From NCBI GenBank assembly GCA_030612585.1, contig JAUWNP010000011.1, positions 1 to 50,265 on the forward strand: a stretch of 50,265 bases of DNA, written 5' to 3'. Made by a program: the position numbers and the translations under genes. Positions 24,627 to 32,783 of the stretch are shown here, piece after piece (positions within the stretch are counted from its first letter, which is position 1; every line of letters begins with the position of its first letter). The notes under the pieces were generated by a model, which saw only the letters and a program-made list of their open reading frames with translations, ran no database searches and was not told where the DNA came from. The DNA is from Anaerolineae bacterium (lineage in GTDB: Bacteria > Chloroflexota > Anaerolineae > B4-G1).

Positions 24627-24886
24627 AGCCCACCCTCCCGCAACGCATTGTTGAGCGTCGCTTCGCTGGGGCACATCCCCTCAATGCGGATGCTCCCGTT
24701 GACCACCGCCGCCGGGACACAAAAGAGCCTGTACGCCTCGAACTTTTCCAGCCCCTCGGCGCCCTCGTAGATGGTGAGTTCCAACTCACCTTCGTACCTG
24801 GGCGCGACCCGCTGCGCCAGTTCGATGATGGCGACACAGCCGGGGCAGGGCGGGTCGCCACTAAAGATCTCTAGTTTAACCATCAT
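24614..24886 (-). CDS. Mini-thioredoxin, CPGC motif
   Basis: A 90-residue thioredoxin-fold protein. The active site is PPCPGCVAII near residues 12-21 after the strand VKLEIFSGD; the cis-Pro is in CVPAAVVNGSIRIEG, and two further Cys occur at MCPS and GLCLK. Overlaps the preceding gene by four bases (ATGA). Proteins of this size resemble the MTH895/TM0996 type of redox-active thioredoxin and glutaredoxin-like proteins. Partner enzymes are unknown; the ArsM-like gene in the same operon is a candidate. Confidence 0.82.
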   Translation of the reverse strand: MMVKLEIFSGDPPCPGCVAIIELAQRVAPRYEGELELTIYEGAEGLEKFEAYRLFCVPAAVVNGSIRIEGMCPSEATLNNALREGGLCLK

Positions 24887-25146
24887 AGACCTCCCAGTTT
24901 CTTCTCAATGATTGATACGAGCCTTGCTGCCGGTACAACCTTGCCTGCGCCGACCACCTCTTCGCCGACGACGATCAGCGGCGTGGTCATCAAACCGTAC
25001 TGTTCCGCTTCCGGCCCCAGCGCGTCGAGCTTGACCACTTCCACCTGTCCGAGGAACTGCTCTGCTGCCTTCTGCGCTTGCGCCTCCGCGCGTTTACAGT
25101 TAGCGCAGGGCGGCGTGGTGCCAAAGACTTTGATTTGAAGCATCAT
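24883..25146 (-). CDS. Mini-thioredoxin, CANC motif
   Basis: An 87-residue thioredoxin-fold protein with the active site TTPPCANCKRAEAQA near residues 10-24 and cis-Pro in LMTTPLIVVGEEVVGAG. The N-terminus MLQIKVFG is the first strand. It lies 7 bp after the CPKC protein and overlaps the next gene by four bases. CANC is an unusual dipeptide between the cysteines and would give a redox potential different from its neighbours. Confidence 0.82.
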   Translation of the reverse strand: MMLQIKVFGTTPPCANCKRAEAQAQKAAEQFLGQVEVVKLDALGPEAEQYGLMTTPLIVVGEEVVGAGKVVPAARLVSIIEKKLGGL

Positions 25147-25153
25147 CTCCCTC

Positions 25154-25399
25154 CTACAAACCTTGCGTCGCTCGAATCCACCCCGTAATCTCTTCTTTGC
25201 GCGGAATACGGCCCGAAGACTTGACCTCCCCGTTAATCACCAGGGCTGGCGTACTCATGACATCGTAGACCATGACCGCGTCCATCTCTTTGACCTTGGT
25301 GAACGTCGCTTCGATGCCCAGTTCACCAGCCACCTCACGGGCCAATCTTTCCAGGCGCTCGCATTTGGGGCATCCACCGCCCAGAATCTTGATCTCCAT
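25154..25399 (-). CDS. Mini-thioredoxin, CPKC motif (MTH895/TM0996 type)
   Basis: An 81-residue protein of the thioredoxin family 3 type: MEIKILGGGCPKCERLERLA with CPKC at residues 10-13, VYDVMSTPALVINGEVKSSG containing the cis-Pro, and a C-terminal helix. This group is often encoded beside arsenic and permease genes. It follows the ArsM-like gene by 19 bp and is the first of four consecutive thioredoxin-like genes. Confidence 0.88.
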   Translation of the reverse strand: MEIKILGGGCPKCERLERLAREVAGELGIEATFTKVKEMDAVMVYDVMSTPALVINGEVKSSGRIPRKEEITGWIRATQGL

Positions 25400-25418
25400 T
25401 CTAACCTCCCCAACGGAA

Positions 25419-26213
25419 TCATGAGCAGCAACAAGGCTTCACTGCTTCGATAGTGGCCGAGACCACAAAATCCTCAACTCTCATACCAGGAGCCCAATCA
25501 CGGATGAATTCTCTGCTTTCATCCTTGGGTTGTATGCGGATATAGGCGAATCCAGCCTTTCTCAACATGTCTACCAACTCGTCTATCGAAGCCGCGCCCG
25601 CCACACATCCAGCGTAGAGTGCAAGGTCTTTTTTCATCTCGTCGGGCAACTGCGCGGTTGCGACAACGTCTGAGATAGCCAGACGGCCACCCGGCTTCAA
25701 GACACGCAGTGCTTCTCTGAACACTCTTGGTTTCTCAGGAGAGAGATTGATGACGCAATTGGAGATGATCACATCTACAGAAGCATCTGCCACAGGTAGA
25801 TTCTCTATCTCCCCAAGGCGGAACTCGATATTCTTGAACCCGACACTCGCGACGTTCTGGCGGGCCTTGCTTACCATTTCAGGCGTCACATCCACGCCAA
25901 TGACACGCCCCGTCTCGCCCACGGCCTGGGCTGCGAGAAAGCAATCAAATCCACCCCCGCTGCCCAAATCAAGAACCGTTTCTCCTTCTTTCAACGAGGC
26001 GATTGCGTGTGGGTTGCCACATCCCAGTCCCATGTTGGCCCCCTCCGGCGCCGCCGTCAGTTGCTCCGGAGAGTATCCGAGCGCGACGGAAACATCCCCG
26101 GGGTTGCAACAGGACGAGGTGCTGCATCCACAACCGGTATCTGTCGCTTGTGCGACGGAGCCGTACTTATCGCGGACGGCCTGTCGAATTTCTTCTCTTT
26201 CAGAATCTAACAT
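25419..26213 (-). CDS. arsM: Arsenite methyltransferase (ArsM-like)
   Basis: A 264-residue SAM-dependent methyltransferase expected to methylate arsenite. The N-terminus has a cysteine cluster (TGCGCSTSSCCNPGD), then LGYSPEQLTAAPEGANMGLG and CGNPHAIASLKEGETVLDLG, the SAM site GSGGGFDCFLAA, and the family signatures SNCVINLSPEKPRVFREALR and ALYAGCVAGA. The conserved cysteines (in LGCGNP, ISNCV and AGCVAG) fit arsenite binding. The protein ends in CCCS. It is 30 bp after the permease in an ArsR-controlled operon. Methylation of another metalloid is possible. Confidence 0.9.
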   Translation of the reverse strand: MLDSEREEIRQAVRDKYGSVAQATDTGCGCSTSSCCNPGDVSVALGYSPEQLTAAPEGANMGLGCGNPHAIASLKEGETVLDLGSGGGFDCFLAAQAVGETGRVIGVDVTPEMVSKARQNVASVGFKNIEFRLGEIENLPVADASVDVIISNCVINLSPEKPRVFREALRVLKPGGRLAISDVVATAQLPDEMKKDLALYAGCVAGAASIDELVDMLRKAGFAYIRIQPKDESREFIRDWAPGMRVEDFVVSATIEAVKPCCCS

Positions 26214-26243
26214 CTCTCATCTCCTCCTATGTGAAATCAAGTG

Positions 26244-27602
26244 CTATCGCACAAACCAGCCAAAGATCAGCCCCGAAAGCGTGCTAAAGATCGTCACCAG
26301 TACTACATAAACCGCTGTCTTTTTCTTGCCGATCACCGAGTTGGTGATGAAGATAGATTGTAGGCTCAACTCCGGGTCGGCCAGCAGGTAGGCCAGCAGC
26401 GGACCCCGGTGCATCCCTAGCGAAAGGAATGTCTGGGCGATAGGCACCTCGACCAAGGTGGGAAAGTACATAAACACGCCAAACAACACGCCGACCAGGT
26501 TGGCCCACACCGTGTTGCGCCCGGCAATCGCCTCGATCCAGGTCGCGGGGATGATGGCCCGCGCCATCCCGGCCAGGAACACGCCCACGATCAGCAGCGG
26601 AGTGATCTGCTTGACGAAGCGCCACATCTCCCACAGCCACTCCTGGACTTCGTATTCGTCAAAGCGATTAGCGGCCATCCACCAGACGGCCCCGATGAGC
26701 AGAATCTCGGTGATGAGCTTGCCGGTGATGCCCACACTGAGGCTATCGGCGACTGCTACCACCTTGAACGAGGCTACCACCAGGGTCAGGGTGATCAAAC
26801 CCAAGGCCACGTAGGTCCAGGTGTTGAATCCCTCGTCCACTTTGTTCAGCCCCAGCCAGGCAGTGATGGCGATAAGGACCAGCAGGGCGATCAGGAACAC
26901 CCCGTGGACATTCACCCCCTCAATGCCCAGGGAATCGTTTGGCGGCACAATAGTGTCTAGCCACCCCTGAAACGAGCCGGCCCACGAACCAGGGAGCGCG
27001 AACGTGGCGTAACTGTTCGTCAGCAAGCCGACCTGGAGCGTTCCGGCGATCAGCACTCCCAAGAGCAGCGCAAAGAATATCCACGTGCGGGCGGGCACCT
27101 TTGCATCTTGCGCAAAGGCCCGGCCGCCGTTGGTGGCGTTGTCGTGGGCCTCGTCGTCGGCGCGAAAGAACCAGGCCATTAGCAGGCCGATGCCGACGCC
27201 GAATATGATCGAGAGAATGATGCGGGCCAGCGCGATGTCCATCCCGATCTGGACGCCGGTGAAGGAGATGGCCAGAATATTGACTGCTGGCCCGACGAAC
27301 AGAAACGTGACCGCCGGCCCCAACCCCGCGCCCTTCTTGTAGATGCTGGCGAAGAGCGGCATGATGGTGCACGAGCAGACCGCCAACACAAACCCGCCCA
27401 CTGCCGACGCAGGATAGGAGATCCACTTGGGGGCATCCCGGCCCAGGTATTTGGTGATAGCCTCTTTGGGAATCAGCGCGGCCAATGCGCCAGCGATGAA
27501 GAAAGCCGGCAGCAGGCACAGCAACACGTGGGCCGCCAGGTAAGCCGCCAGGCTGCCCAGTCCTGTTTGCAGCAGCGTTGCCAGATACTCCAAGACGTTC
27601 AA
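26244..27602 (-). CDS. Permease of the ArsP/DUF318 type
   Basis: A 452-residue permease with about ten membrane helices. The signature ASAVGGFVLAVCSCTIMPLF followed by ASIYKKGAGLGPAVTFLFVG and PAVNILAI matches the family of ArsP/SO_0444-like permeases, some of which export organoarsenicals; a second repeat has FPTLVEVPIAQTFLSLGM and LAYLLADPELSLQS. The CSC motif may bind the metalloid. The start is TTG with GGAGGT upstream. An ArsR-type operator copy (27630-27649) lies just before the gene, between it and arsR. Confidence 0.85.
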   Translation of the reverse strand: MNVLEYLATLLQTGLGSLAAYLAAHVLLCLLPAFFIAGALAALIPKEAITKYLGRDAPKWISYPASAVGGFVLAVCSCTIMPLFASIYKKGAGLGPAVTFLFVGPAVNILAISFTGVQIGMDIALARIILSIIFGVGIGLLMAWFFRADDEAHDNATNGGRAFAQDAKVPARTWIFFALLLGVLIAGTLQVGLLTNSYATFALPGSWAGSFQGWLDTIVPPNDSLGIEGVNVHGVFLIALLVLIAITAWLGLNKVDEGFNTWTYVALGLITLTLVVASFKVVAVADSLSVGITGKLITEILLIGAVWWMAANRFDEYEVQEWLWEMWRFVKQITPLLIVGVFLAGMARAIIPATWIEAIAGRNTVWANLVGVLFGVFMYFPTLVEVPIAQTFLSLGMHRGPLLAYLLADPELSLQSIFITNSVIGKKKTAVYVVLVTIFSTLSGLIFGWFVR

Positions 27603-27629
27603 GTTCTACCTCCGTGGTTTGTATTTGTA

Positions 27630-27649
27630 TATGCGTTCTATTGCATATT
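27630..27649. promoter_or_regulatory. ArsR-type operator, copy 2
   Basis: ATATGC-8 bp-GCATAT, with the same half-sites and spacing as the copy at 28012-28031 (the last two spacer bases are also shared). It lies between arsR and the permease, so the repressor probably controls the permease operon separately. Confidence 0.75.
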
Positions 27650-27669
27650 CTGCACGCAAAAAAACATGC

Positions 27670-28002
27670 TCACAGGTAGTACAACGTGCACTTGGGACAT
27701 GGACAATCCGGCAGGCGGGTTGCTTGTCCCGCTGCACCCAGGACTTCCTCCAGCAGCCGCTCTACTCGCCGGTCGGCCAACCGGTAATATACTAGCAAGC
27801 CGTCCTTGTGGGGTGTGACCACCTTGGCCTCCCGCAGCACCCGCAACTGCTGGGAGACGTAGGCCTGTGGCCGCCCTAGCACTGTCTGCAAGTGACACAC
27901 ACACGCTTCGCTGCGCCGTAGCTCGTCCAGTATACGCAGCCGGGCCGGATGAGAGAGCAGATGGTAAATTTGGGCCGCCTGACGATAGGAATTCTGTTTC
28001 AT
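27670..28002 (-). CDS. arsR: ArsR/SmtB-family repressor
   Basis: A 110-residue winged-helix repressor that should leave DNA when it binds a metal or metalloid. The core is IYHLLSHPARLRILDELRRS, the metal motif ELRRSEACVCHLQ corresponds to the ELCVCDL box of ArsR, and the recognition helix region is RPQAYVSQQLRVLREAKVV. A second cysteine cluster CPCPKC lies at the C-terminus. The ATG at 28002 is preferred to 28029, which would lie inside the operator. It is the first gene of the cassette and probably represses itself through the operator that abuts its -10. Confidence 0.93.
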   Translation of the reverse strand: MKQNSYRQAAQIYHLLSHPARLRILDELRRSEACVCHLQTVLGRPQAYVSQQLRVLREAKVVTPHKDGLLVYYRLADRRVERLLEEVLGAAGQATRLPDCPCPKCTLYYL

Positions 28003-28011
28003 ATCGTTAAT

Positions 28012-28031
28012 ATATGCACACAATTGCATAT
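28012..28031. promoter_or_regulatory. ArsR-type operator, copy 1
   Basis: ATATGC-8 bp-GCATAT, within a longer perfect 10-bp inverted repeat (28009-28018 and 28025-28034). It overlaps the -10 end of the arsR promoter and covers the start site, which fits repression. Confidence 0.85.
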
Positions 28032-28060
28032 ATTATACAGCCAACGCCCACTCTTGTCAA
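28032..28060 (-). promoter_or_regulatory. Consensus promoter of arsR
   Basis: On the - strand: TTGACA (28060-28055), 17 bp, TATAAT (28037-28032). Both boxes are exact consensus, unlike the other promoters in the window, as expected for a strong promoter held off by a repressor. Confidence 0.88.
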
Positions 28061-28133
28061 GGTGACAAGAATCACCTGAAGCAGGGGCAGAGTGTCACAT
28101 CCGCTGACGGGGGCTCTCGCCAGTTGGTGTGTT

Positions 28134-28337
28134 CTACGTCGCTTCCTGTACCGGCAGGCAGGTGACGTGGAGATAGGCGAAGTCTCCACGTGGTGGGATC
28201 AGATCAATGACCTCGACGACCTCGAACATTTTTTCGCCCAGTTGCACCCGATCACCGACGCGCGGCGGGGCATCCAGATTGACGATCACACCCAGATGTG
28301 GCTTGCCTACGACGACGTAACTCACCTTATAGATCAC
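28134..28337 (-). CDS. Small protein of unknown function (67 aa)
   Basis: Not recognised. A beta-rich pattern: IYKVSYVVVGKPHLGVIVNL, PPRVGDRVQLGEKMFEVVEV and FAYLHVTCLPVQ, which could be a small barrel. Its ATG overlaps the stop of the cyclic-nucleotide-binding protein by four bases, so the two are translated together and may act together. Confidence 0.72.
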   Translation of the reverse strand: MIYKVSYVVVGKPHLGVIVNLDAPPRVGDRVQLGEKMFEVVEVIDLIPPRGDFAYLHVTCLPVQEAT

Positions 28338-28813
28338 GGCGCACCTCCCGCCAGTCTCGCCTGGAGGTTGCGGTGGCGCAGTTTGAACGACAGGTCGGAG
28401 GCGATGTTGCGCATCACGACGTAGCCAATGTGATGATCGGCGTCGCAGAGATCCCAGAATGTTTGGCGGGGGATAACGTGGAGCACGGTGCCGTCCTCCA
28501 CACAGCGAACCGTCGCTGAGCGAGCCCCGCGATCCACCAGCGCCATCTCGCCGAATAACTGTCCCTGACCCAGATGGACGATGGGGGTTAGTTGAGGCGG
28601 CCCCGGCACGTCGGGAATCCTGCCCCCGGAGACCAGCACTTCGACCATGCCGCTGCGGACGACGTACATCTCGTCGGAGGGGTCGTCCTCGCGGATGACG
28701 ACGTCTCCGGCATTGTAGGTACTCTCCTGGCCCAACGCAGCGATGCGCTCAATCTGCTCAGGCGCGAGCCCGGAGAACAACTCACTGCGTTGCAACAACT
28801 TGATGACCGACAT
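28334..28813 (-). CDS. Cyclic-nucleotide-binding domain protein (no DNA-binding domain)
   Basis: A 159-residue CRP-type sensor domain: LFSGLAPEQIERIAALGQES at the N-terminus, YNAGDVVIREDDPSDEMYVV, and the phosphate-binding cassette GQLFGEMALVDRGARSATVR. No helix-turn-helix follows, so it is not a transcription factor by itself and probably acts through its partner. The gene has GGGGAGG before ATG. The 67-residue gene follows with a four-base overlap. Confidence 0.87.
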   Translation of the reverse strand: MSVIKLLQRSELFSGLAPEQIERIAALGQESTYNAGDVVIREDDPSDEMYVVRSGMVEVLVSGGRIPDVPGPPQLTPIVHLGQGQLFGEMALVDRGARSATVRCVEDGTVLHVIPRQTFWDLCDADHHIGYVVMRNIASDLSFKLRHRNLQARLAGGAP

Positions 28814-28815
28814 AT

Positions 28816-29106
28816 TTATCCTCCCCTACTGCTAGCCAGGAACGCCTGTGCCCGTGCGACATAGTGCGCAACAATGGTGCGCAGGCGTTCGATTTCCTTA
28901 TTCGTCAGTCTTCGCACTACCCGCGCCGGCGTACCCAGCGCCAGGTGCCGGGGTGGGATGACCATTCCCTCGGGCACCAACGCGCCGGCCCCGACCAGCG
29001 CCTCCCGGCCCACGATCGCGCCGTTCAACACAATGGCTCCGATGCCGACCAATGTATTTATTATTGTACCACAAAAGCGGAGGTTTTCGTAGTTCTCAGT
29101 TGGCAT
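28816..29106 (-). pseudogene. 5'-truncated gamma-carbonic anhydrase (hexapeptide-repeat) remnant
   Basis: From about 29050 to 28816 the - strand encodes the C-terminal half of a gamma-carbonic-anhydrase-like protein: VGIGAIVLNGAIVGREALVG, AGALVPEGMVIPPRHLALGT and PARVVRRLTNKEIERLRTIV. The first half, including the catalytic His ligands and most hexapeptide turns, is missing, and the sequence before it is promoter DNA of the divergent synthetase gene. The leading residues to 29106 do not match the family. It is probably a decaying fragment, though a short product could still be made. Confidence 0.75.
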
Positions 29107-29128
29107 TTCGCCCTCTCTCTGTTACAAT
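29100..29128 (+). promoter_or_regulatory. Promoter of the acyl-CoA synthetase
   Basis: TTGGCA (29100-29105), 17 bp, TACAAT (29123-29128). It sits 29 bp before the GTG start and on the other side overlaps the truncated carbonic anhydrase remnant. Confidence 0.7.
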
Positions 29129-29156
29129 CGGTCCAATCGTAGCAGGAGGCAAATCA

Positions 29157-31241
29157 GTGGACAAGATTTTCTATCCCGATAGTGTTGTGGTCATCGGTGT
29201 TTCGGAGAAAGCCGACAACCTGGCAGCCAACGTCATCCGCAATCTGCTGGAGTTCGGCTACAGCGGCGACGTCTACGCCGTAGGGCTGCAGAGTGGCGAG
29301 GTGCACAATATCCCCATCCTTACATCGGTGGAAGCGCTGCCCGACGGGGTAGGCCTGGCCGTGATCCTGACCCCAGCGGCGACGGTGCCGGGCCTACTGG
29401 ACACCTGCGGACGGAAAGGCATCCGCCGGGCGGTGATCGAGTCGGGCGGCTTCGGCGAGTTTTCGGAGGCAGGGCGCGAACTAGAGGAACAAATCCGCGA
29501 GGTGGCGCGCCGCTGGGACATCCGTTTCGTGGGCCCGAACTGCATCAGCGTAGTCAACGTGGAAAACGGGCTGTACCTACCCTTCGCCATCCTCGACCGG
29601 CAGGCGGTCAAAATGGGTCCGGTCTCAGTGCTGGCGCAAAGCGGCGGGGTCTCCATCACCTACTTGCTCTTGCTGAGCGAGGCCGGGTTAGGGGCCAACA
29701 AAGTTGTCAGCATGGGCAACAAGGCCGATCTGGATGAGGTGGATTACCTGACTTATCTGATAGAGGACCCCGGCACCGAGATAATCTGCCTCTACCTGGA
29801 GAGCATTGAGGATGGCCGGCGGCTGATGGAACTGGCCGCTTCGTCGCCCAAGCCGGTCATCGTGCAGAAGGCCAACACGGGCCAGATGAGCGCGCGCATC
29901 GCCTTTTCGCACACAGCGGCGCTAGCCAACGATAACCGCATCGTCGGCGCGGCGCTGCGACAGGCGGGCATTGCCCACGCCGGGAGTTTTCAGGACGCGG
30001 TAACGTTGGCGCAGGGGTTCACGCTGCCGCCGGTACGGGGCAACGATCTCCTCGTCATATCTCGTTCTGGGGGACACGCAGTCGTGGCAGCCGACCTGGC
30101 CGAGGCCTACGGTTTTCACTTGCTACCCATCCCGGACGATTTCCTGACCAGGGTGCGAAGCATCTTCCGCGCCGACGTCATCGCGCTGACCAATCCCATT
30201 GACCTGGGCGTGGTGTTCGATTTTGACCTCTACGGAGAGATTGCCGACGAGTGCCTACGCACGTTGGATCCCGACGCGCTGCTGTTGGTGCATACGTATA
30301 GCACCGGCCCGGAGGCGGAGGCATCGCGCCGACTGGCCCGCCGCGTCGAGCAACTAGTCCAGCAGACAGGCAAGCCAATTGCTTTCTGCCCCTTTACTCA
30401 GGAGTGCGAAGTGATGGCACTGGAGCGGGAGGTGGAACTCCCAACCTTTGCTACAATTGAAGGAGCAGTGCGGGCACTAGCCGCCTCCCGCGACCGGTAC
30501 ATTCGTCCGGCGCGGTTACTCCCGCTGCCACCTGCGCCCGCCCAGCGTCTGCGTGAGGTTGAGGGATTGCTGGCCCGCGACGGGGTACTGACGACCGACG
30601 CGGCTTTGGGGCTATGCGCGGCCTTCGGCATCCCCACGGCTGAGTGGGCCGTGGCGGAAAGCGTTGATGGTGCACTGGTGGCTGCTGGCGCCATGGGCTA
30701 CGCGGTGGCGCTCAAGGTACTCTCGCCCGACGTCTCGCACAAGTCAGGCGTGGGGGGGGTGGCGCTGGGGGTCGGGAGTGGGGAGACGCTGCGGGCGGAG
30801 TTTGCCGCGCTCCTGGCGCGAGTGGAGGAGCGCGCCCCAGGTACGCGAGTAGAAGGGGTGCTGGTGCAGCGGATGCTCACCGGGGGGCGGGAGGTGATTC
30901 TGGGTGGCAAGCGCGATCCGAGTTTTGGGCCGGTGGTGATGTTCGGGTTGGGCGGGGTATACGTGGAGGTGTTCGAGGACGTCGCGTTTCGCCTGGCCCC
31001 GCTGACCCGCGAGGGGGCCAAGGAGATGGTCTCCGAGGTGCGAGGGAGTCGCCTGCTGTACGGTGTGCGCGGCGAGCCGCCGGCGGACGTGGAAGCGGTC
31101 GTCGAAGCACTGCTGGCACTGTCGCGCCTCCTGGTCGAATGTCCCGAGGTCGTGGAGGTTGACATTAACCCGCTACTCGCATTCGAGCGGGGCGTGGCAG
31201 CAGTGGACGCACGGGTGGTGGTCAGGAGCCAGAAAACTTGA
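29157..31241 (+). CDS. ADP-forming acyl-CoA (acetate-CoA) synthetase
   Basis: Couples acyl-CoA cleavage to ATP formation from ADP and phosphate, or runs in reverse. The 694-residue protein joins the alpha and beta parts in one chain: a CoA-binding Rossmann domain (YPDSVVVIGVSEKADNLAAN), the succinyl-CoA-ligase-like domain with VLAQSGGVSITYLL and the presumed phospho-His in IAFSHTAALANDNR, then an ATP-grasp domain from about residue 490 (GYAVALKVLSPDVSHKSGVG, VLVQRMLTGGREVILGGKRD, and VVEVDINPLLAF at the end). GTG at 29157 with AGGAGG upstream is chosen; a longer frame would run through the promoter. The acyl group is not determined. Confidence 0.9.
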   Translation: MDKIFYPDSVVVIGVSEKADNLAANVIRNLLEFGYSGDVYAVGLQSGEVHNIPILTSVEALPDGVGLAVILTPAATVPGLLDTCGRKGIRRAVIESGGFGEFSEAGRELEEQIREVARRWDIRFVGPNCISVVNVENGLYLPFAILDRQAVKMGPVSVLAQSGGVSITYLLLLSEAGLGANKVVSMGNKADLDEVDYLTYLIEDPGTEIICLYLESIEDGRRLMELAASSPKPVIVQKANTGQMSARIAFSHTAALANDNRIVGAALRQAGIAHAGSFQDAVTLAQGFTLPPVRGNDLLVISRSGGHAVVAADLAEAYGFHLLPIPDDFLTRVRSIFRADVIALTNPIDLGVVFDFDLYGEIADECLRTLDPDALLLVHTYSTGPEAEASRRLARRVEQLVQQTGKPIAFCPFTQECEVMALEREVELPTFATIEGAVRALAASRDRYIRPARLLPLPPAPAQRLREVEGLLARDGVLTTDAALGLCAAFGIPTAEWAVAESVDGALVAAGAMGYAVALKVLSPDVSHKSGVGGVALGVGSGETLRAEFAALLARVEERAPGTRVEGVLVQRMLTGGREVILGGKRDPSFGPVVMFGLGGVYVEVFEDVAFRLAPLTREGAKEMVSEVRGSRLLYGVRGEPPADVEAVVEALLALSRLLVECPEVVEVDINPLLAFERGVAAVDARVVVRSQKT

Positions 31242-31266
31242 CGAAACAGGGCTTTTCCATTACAAT
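31238..31266 (+). promoter_or_regulatory. Promoter of ffh
   Basis: TTGACG (31238-31243), 17 bp, TACAAT (31261-31266), overlapping the stop codon of the synthetase gene. It lies 36 bp before the ffh start. Confidence 0.78.
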
Positions 31267-31302
31267 CGTCTCACGTATTCACAGGCTATCAGTCGGAGCA
31301 CA

Positions 31303-32631
31303 ATGTTTGAGAGTCTGACCGACAAACTCCAGGCTGTCTTTCGGCGATTGGGCAAGCGCGGTATCCTGCGCGAGGCCGACGTAGATGAGGTACTACGTGG
31401 GATTCGCCTGGCTCTGCTGGAAGCCGATGTACATTACAAAGTCGTCAAAGACTTCATCGGCCGCGTGCGCGAGCGGACCATCGGTGCCGAAGTCGCCAAA
31501 AGCCTCAGCCCAGCCCAGCAAGTGACCAAGATTGTCCACGAGGAACTGGTTGAAACGCTAGGCGAGCCGGGACGGCTGGAACTAAAGGGGCCCGCGCCCT
31601 ATGTCATTATGCTGGTCGGGCTGCAAGGCTCGGGCAAGACGACGACTGTGGCGAAACTGGCCCGCTATCTGAGGCAAGGCGGGCACTTGCCCTTGATGGT
31701 CGCTGGCGATACCTATCGCCCAGCCGCTATCACACAACTGGAGGTATTGGGCCGCCAACTGGAACTGCCGGTCCACAGTGACGGGCAGCACGTTCCGCCG
31801 CCCAATATCTGCGCCAATGGCGTCCGCGAAGCACGCCGGCGAGGCTACGATGTGGTAGTTTTGGACACCGCCGGCCGTCTCCAGATTGATGGGGAAATGA
31901 TGGCTGAGTTGGAGAGCATCAAGCGGGCGGTGAAGCCAGTCGAGACGCTCCTGGTGGCTGACGCAATGACAGGACAAGAAGCAGTGAATATCGCGGCTGG
32001 CTTTCATCAGCAAATCGGGCTGACCGGGTTGATCCTGACCAAGATAGACGGTGACGCTCGAGGAGGAGCGGCCATCAGTATGCGGGCCGTCACCGGCGTA
32101 CCGATCGAGTTTTTGGGCACGGGTGAGAAGACCGATGCTCTGGAGATTTTTCACCCTGACCGGTTGGCTTCCCGCATTCTGGGGATGGGAGACGTACTGA
32201 CGCTCATCGAGCGGGCGGAGGCCACGTTCGACGAGGAGCAAACCAGGCGACTGGAGCGCAAGTTGCGCGAGGCCAGTTTCGACCTGGAGGATTTCTTGGA
32301 GCAATTGCGTCAGGTCAAGAAGATGGGGCCGCTGAGCCAGATTCTCGATCTGGTGCCCGGGCTGGGGAGGTTGGCCCAGGACATCTCACCCGAGGTCACT
32401 GACCGGCAGTTCAAGCACATTGAGGCGATTATCCTTTCGATGACGCCGGAGGAACGGCGCAACCCCCGCATCCTCAATAGCAGCCGCAAGAAGCGCATCG
32501 CCCGCGGCAGCGGCACGATGGTGGAGGAGGTGAACGCGCTGCTCAAGCAGTTCCGGCAGATGCAGCGCATGGTGAAGCAACTAGGTAAGGGAGGAAAAGG
32601 TATGCAGAGGTTGACGGGGATGTTTGGGTAG
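31303..32631 (+). CDS. ffh: Signal recognition particle protein (SRP54)
   Basis: GTPase that binds 4.5S RNA and signal sequences and delivers ribosomes to the membrane. The 442-residue protein has the N domain (MFESLTDKLQAVFRRLGKRG), the G domain with GLQGSGKTTTVAKLARYL, DTYRPAAITQLEVLG, VVLDTAGRLQ and TKIDGDARGGAAISM, and the methionine-rich M domain to the end (RQMQRMVKQLGKGGKGMQRL). Upstream reading frame extends into the previous gene and is not used. It begins the ribosome/SRP block with rpsP, khpA and rimM. Confidence 0.97.
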   Translation: MFESLTDKLQAVFRRLGKRGILREADVDEVLRGIRLALLEADVHYKVVKDFIGRVRERTIGAEVAKSLSPAQQVTKIVHEELVETLGEPGRLELKGPAPYVIMLVGLQGSGKTTTVAKLARYLRQGGHLPLMVAGDTYRPAAITQLEVLGRQLELPVHSDGQHVPPPNICANGVREARRRGYDVVVLDTAGRLQIDGEMMAELESIKRAVKPVETLLVADAMTGQEAVNIAAGFHQQIGLTGLILTKIDGDARGGAAISMRAVTGVPIEFLGTGEKTDALEIFHPDRLASRILGMGDVLTLIERAEATFDEEQTRRLERKLREASFDLEDFLEQLRQVKKMGPLSQILDLVPGLGRLAQDISPEVTDRQFKHIEAIILSMTPEERRNPRILNSSRKKRIARGSGTMVEEVNALLKQFRQMQRMVKQLGKGGKGMQRLTGMFG

Positions 32632-32783
32632 GAGGGTAGCACATTGGTAGATTGGTACATTGGTAAATTGGCAGACCGGCGCCCGGTTTCCCAAATCACC
32701 AATCTACCAGTTTACCAGTTTCCCAGTTTCCCAAATCACCAATCTACCAGTTTCCCAACTCACACACAACATCAGGAGGAGTT
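32632..32783. repeat. Low-complexity ATTGGTA/ACCAATCTACC repeat spacer
   Basis: ATTGGTAGATTGGTACATTGG words (32644-32672) are followed by inverted CACCAATCTACCAGTTT words (32697-32757), so the RNA could fold into a long hairpin. Similar arrays occur at 35335-35385 and 47755-47850. No gene. Confidence 0.8.
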
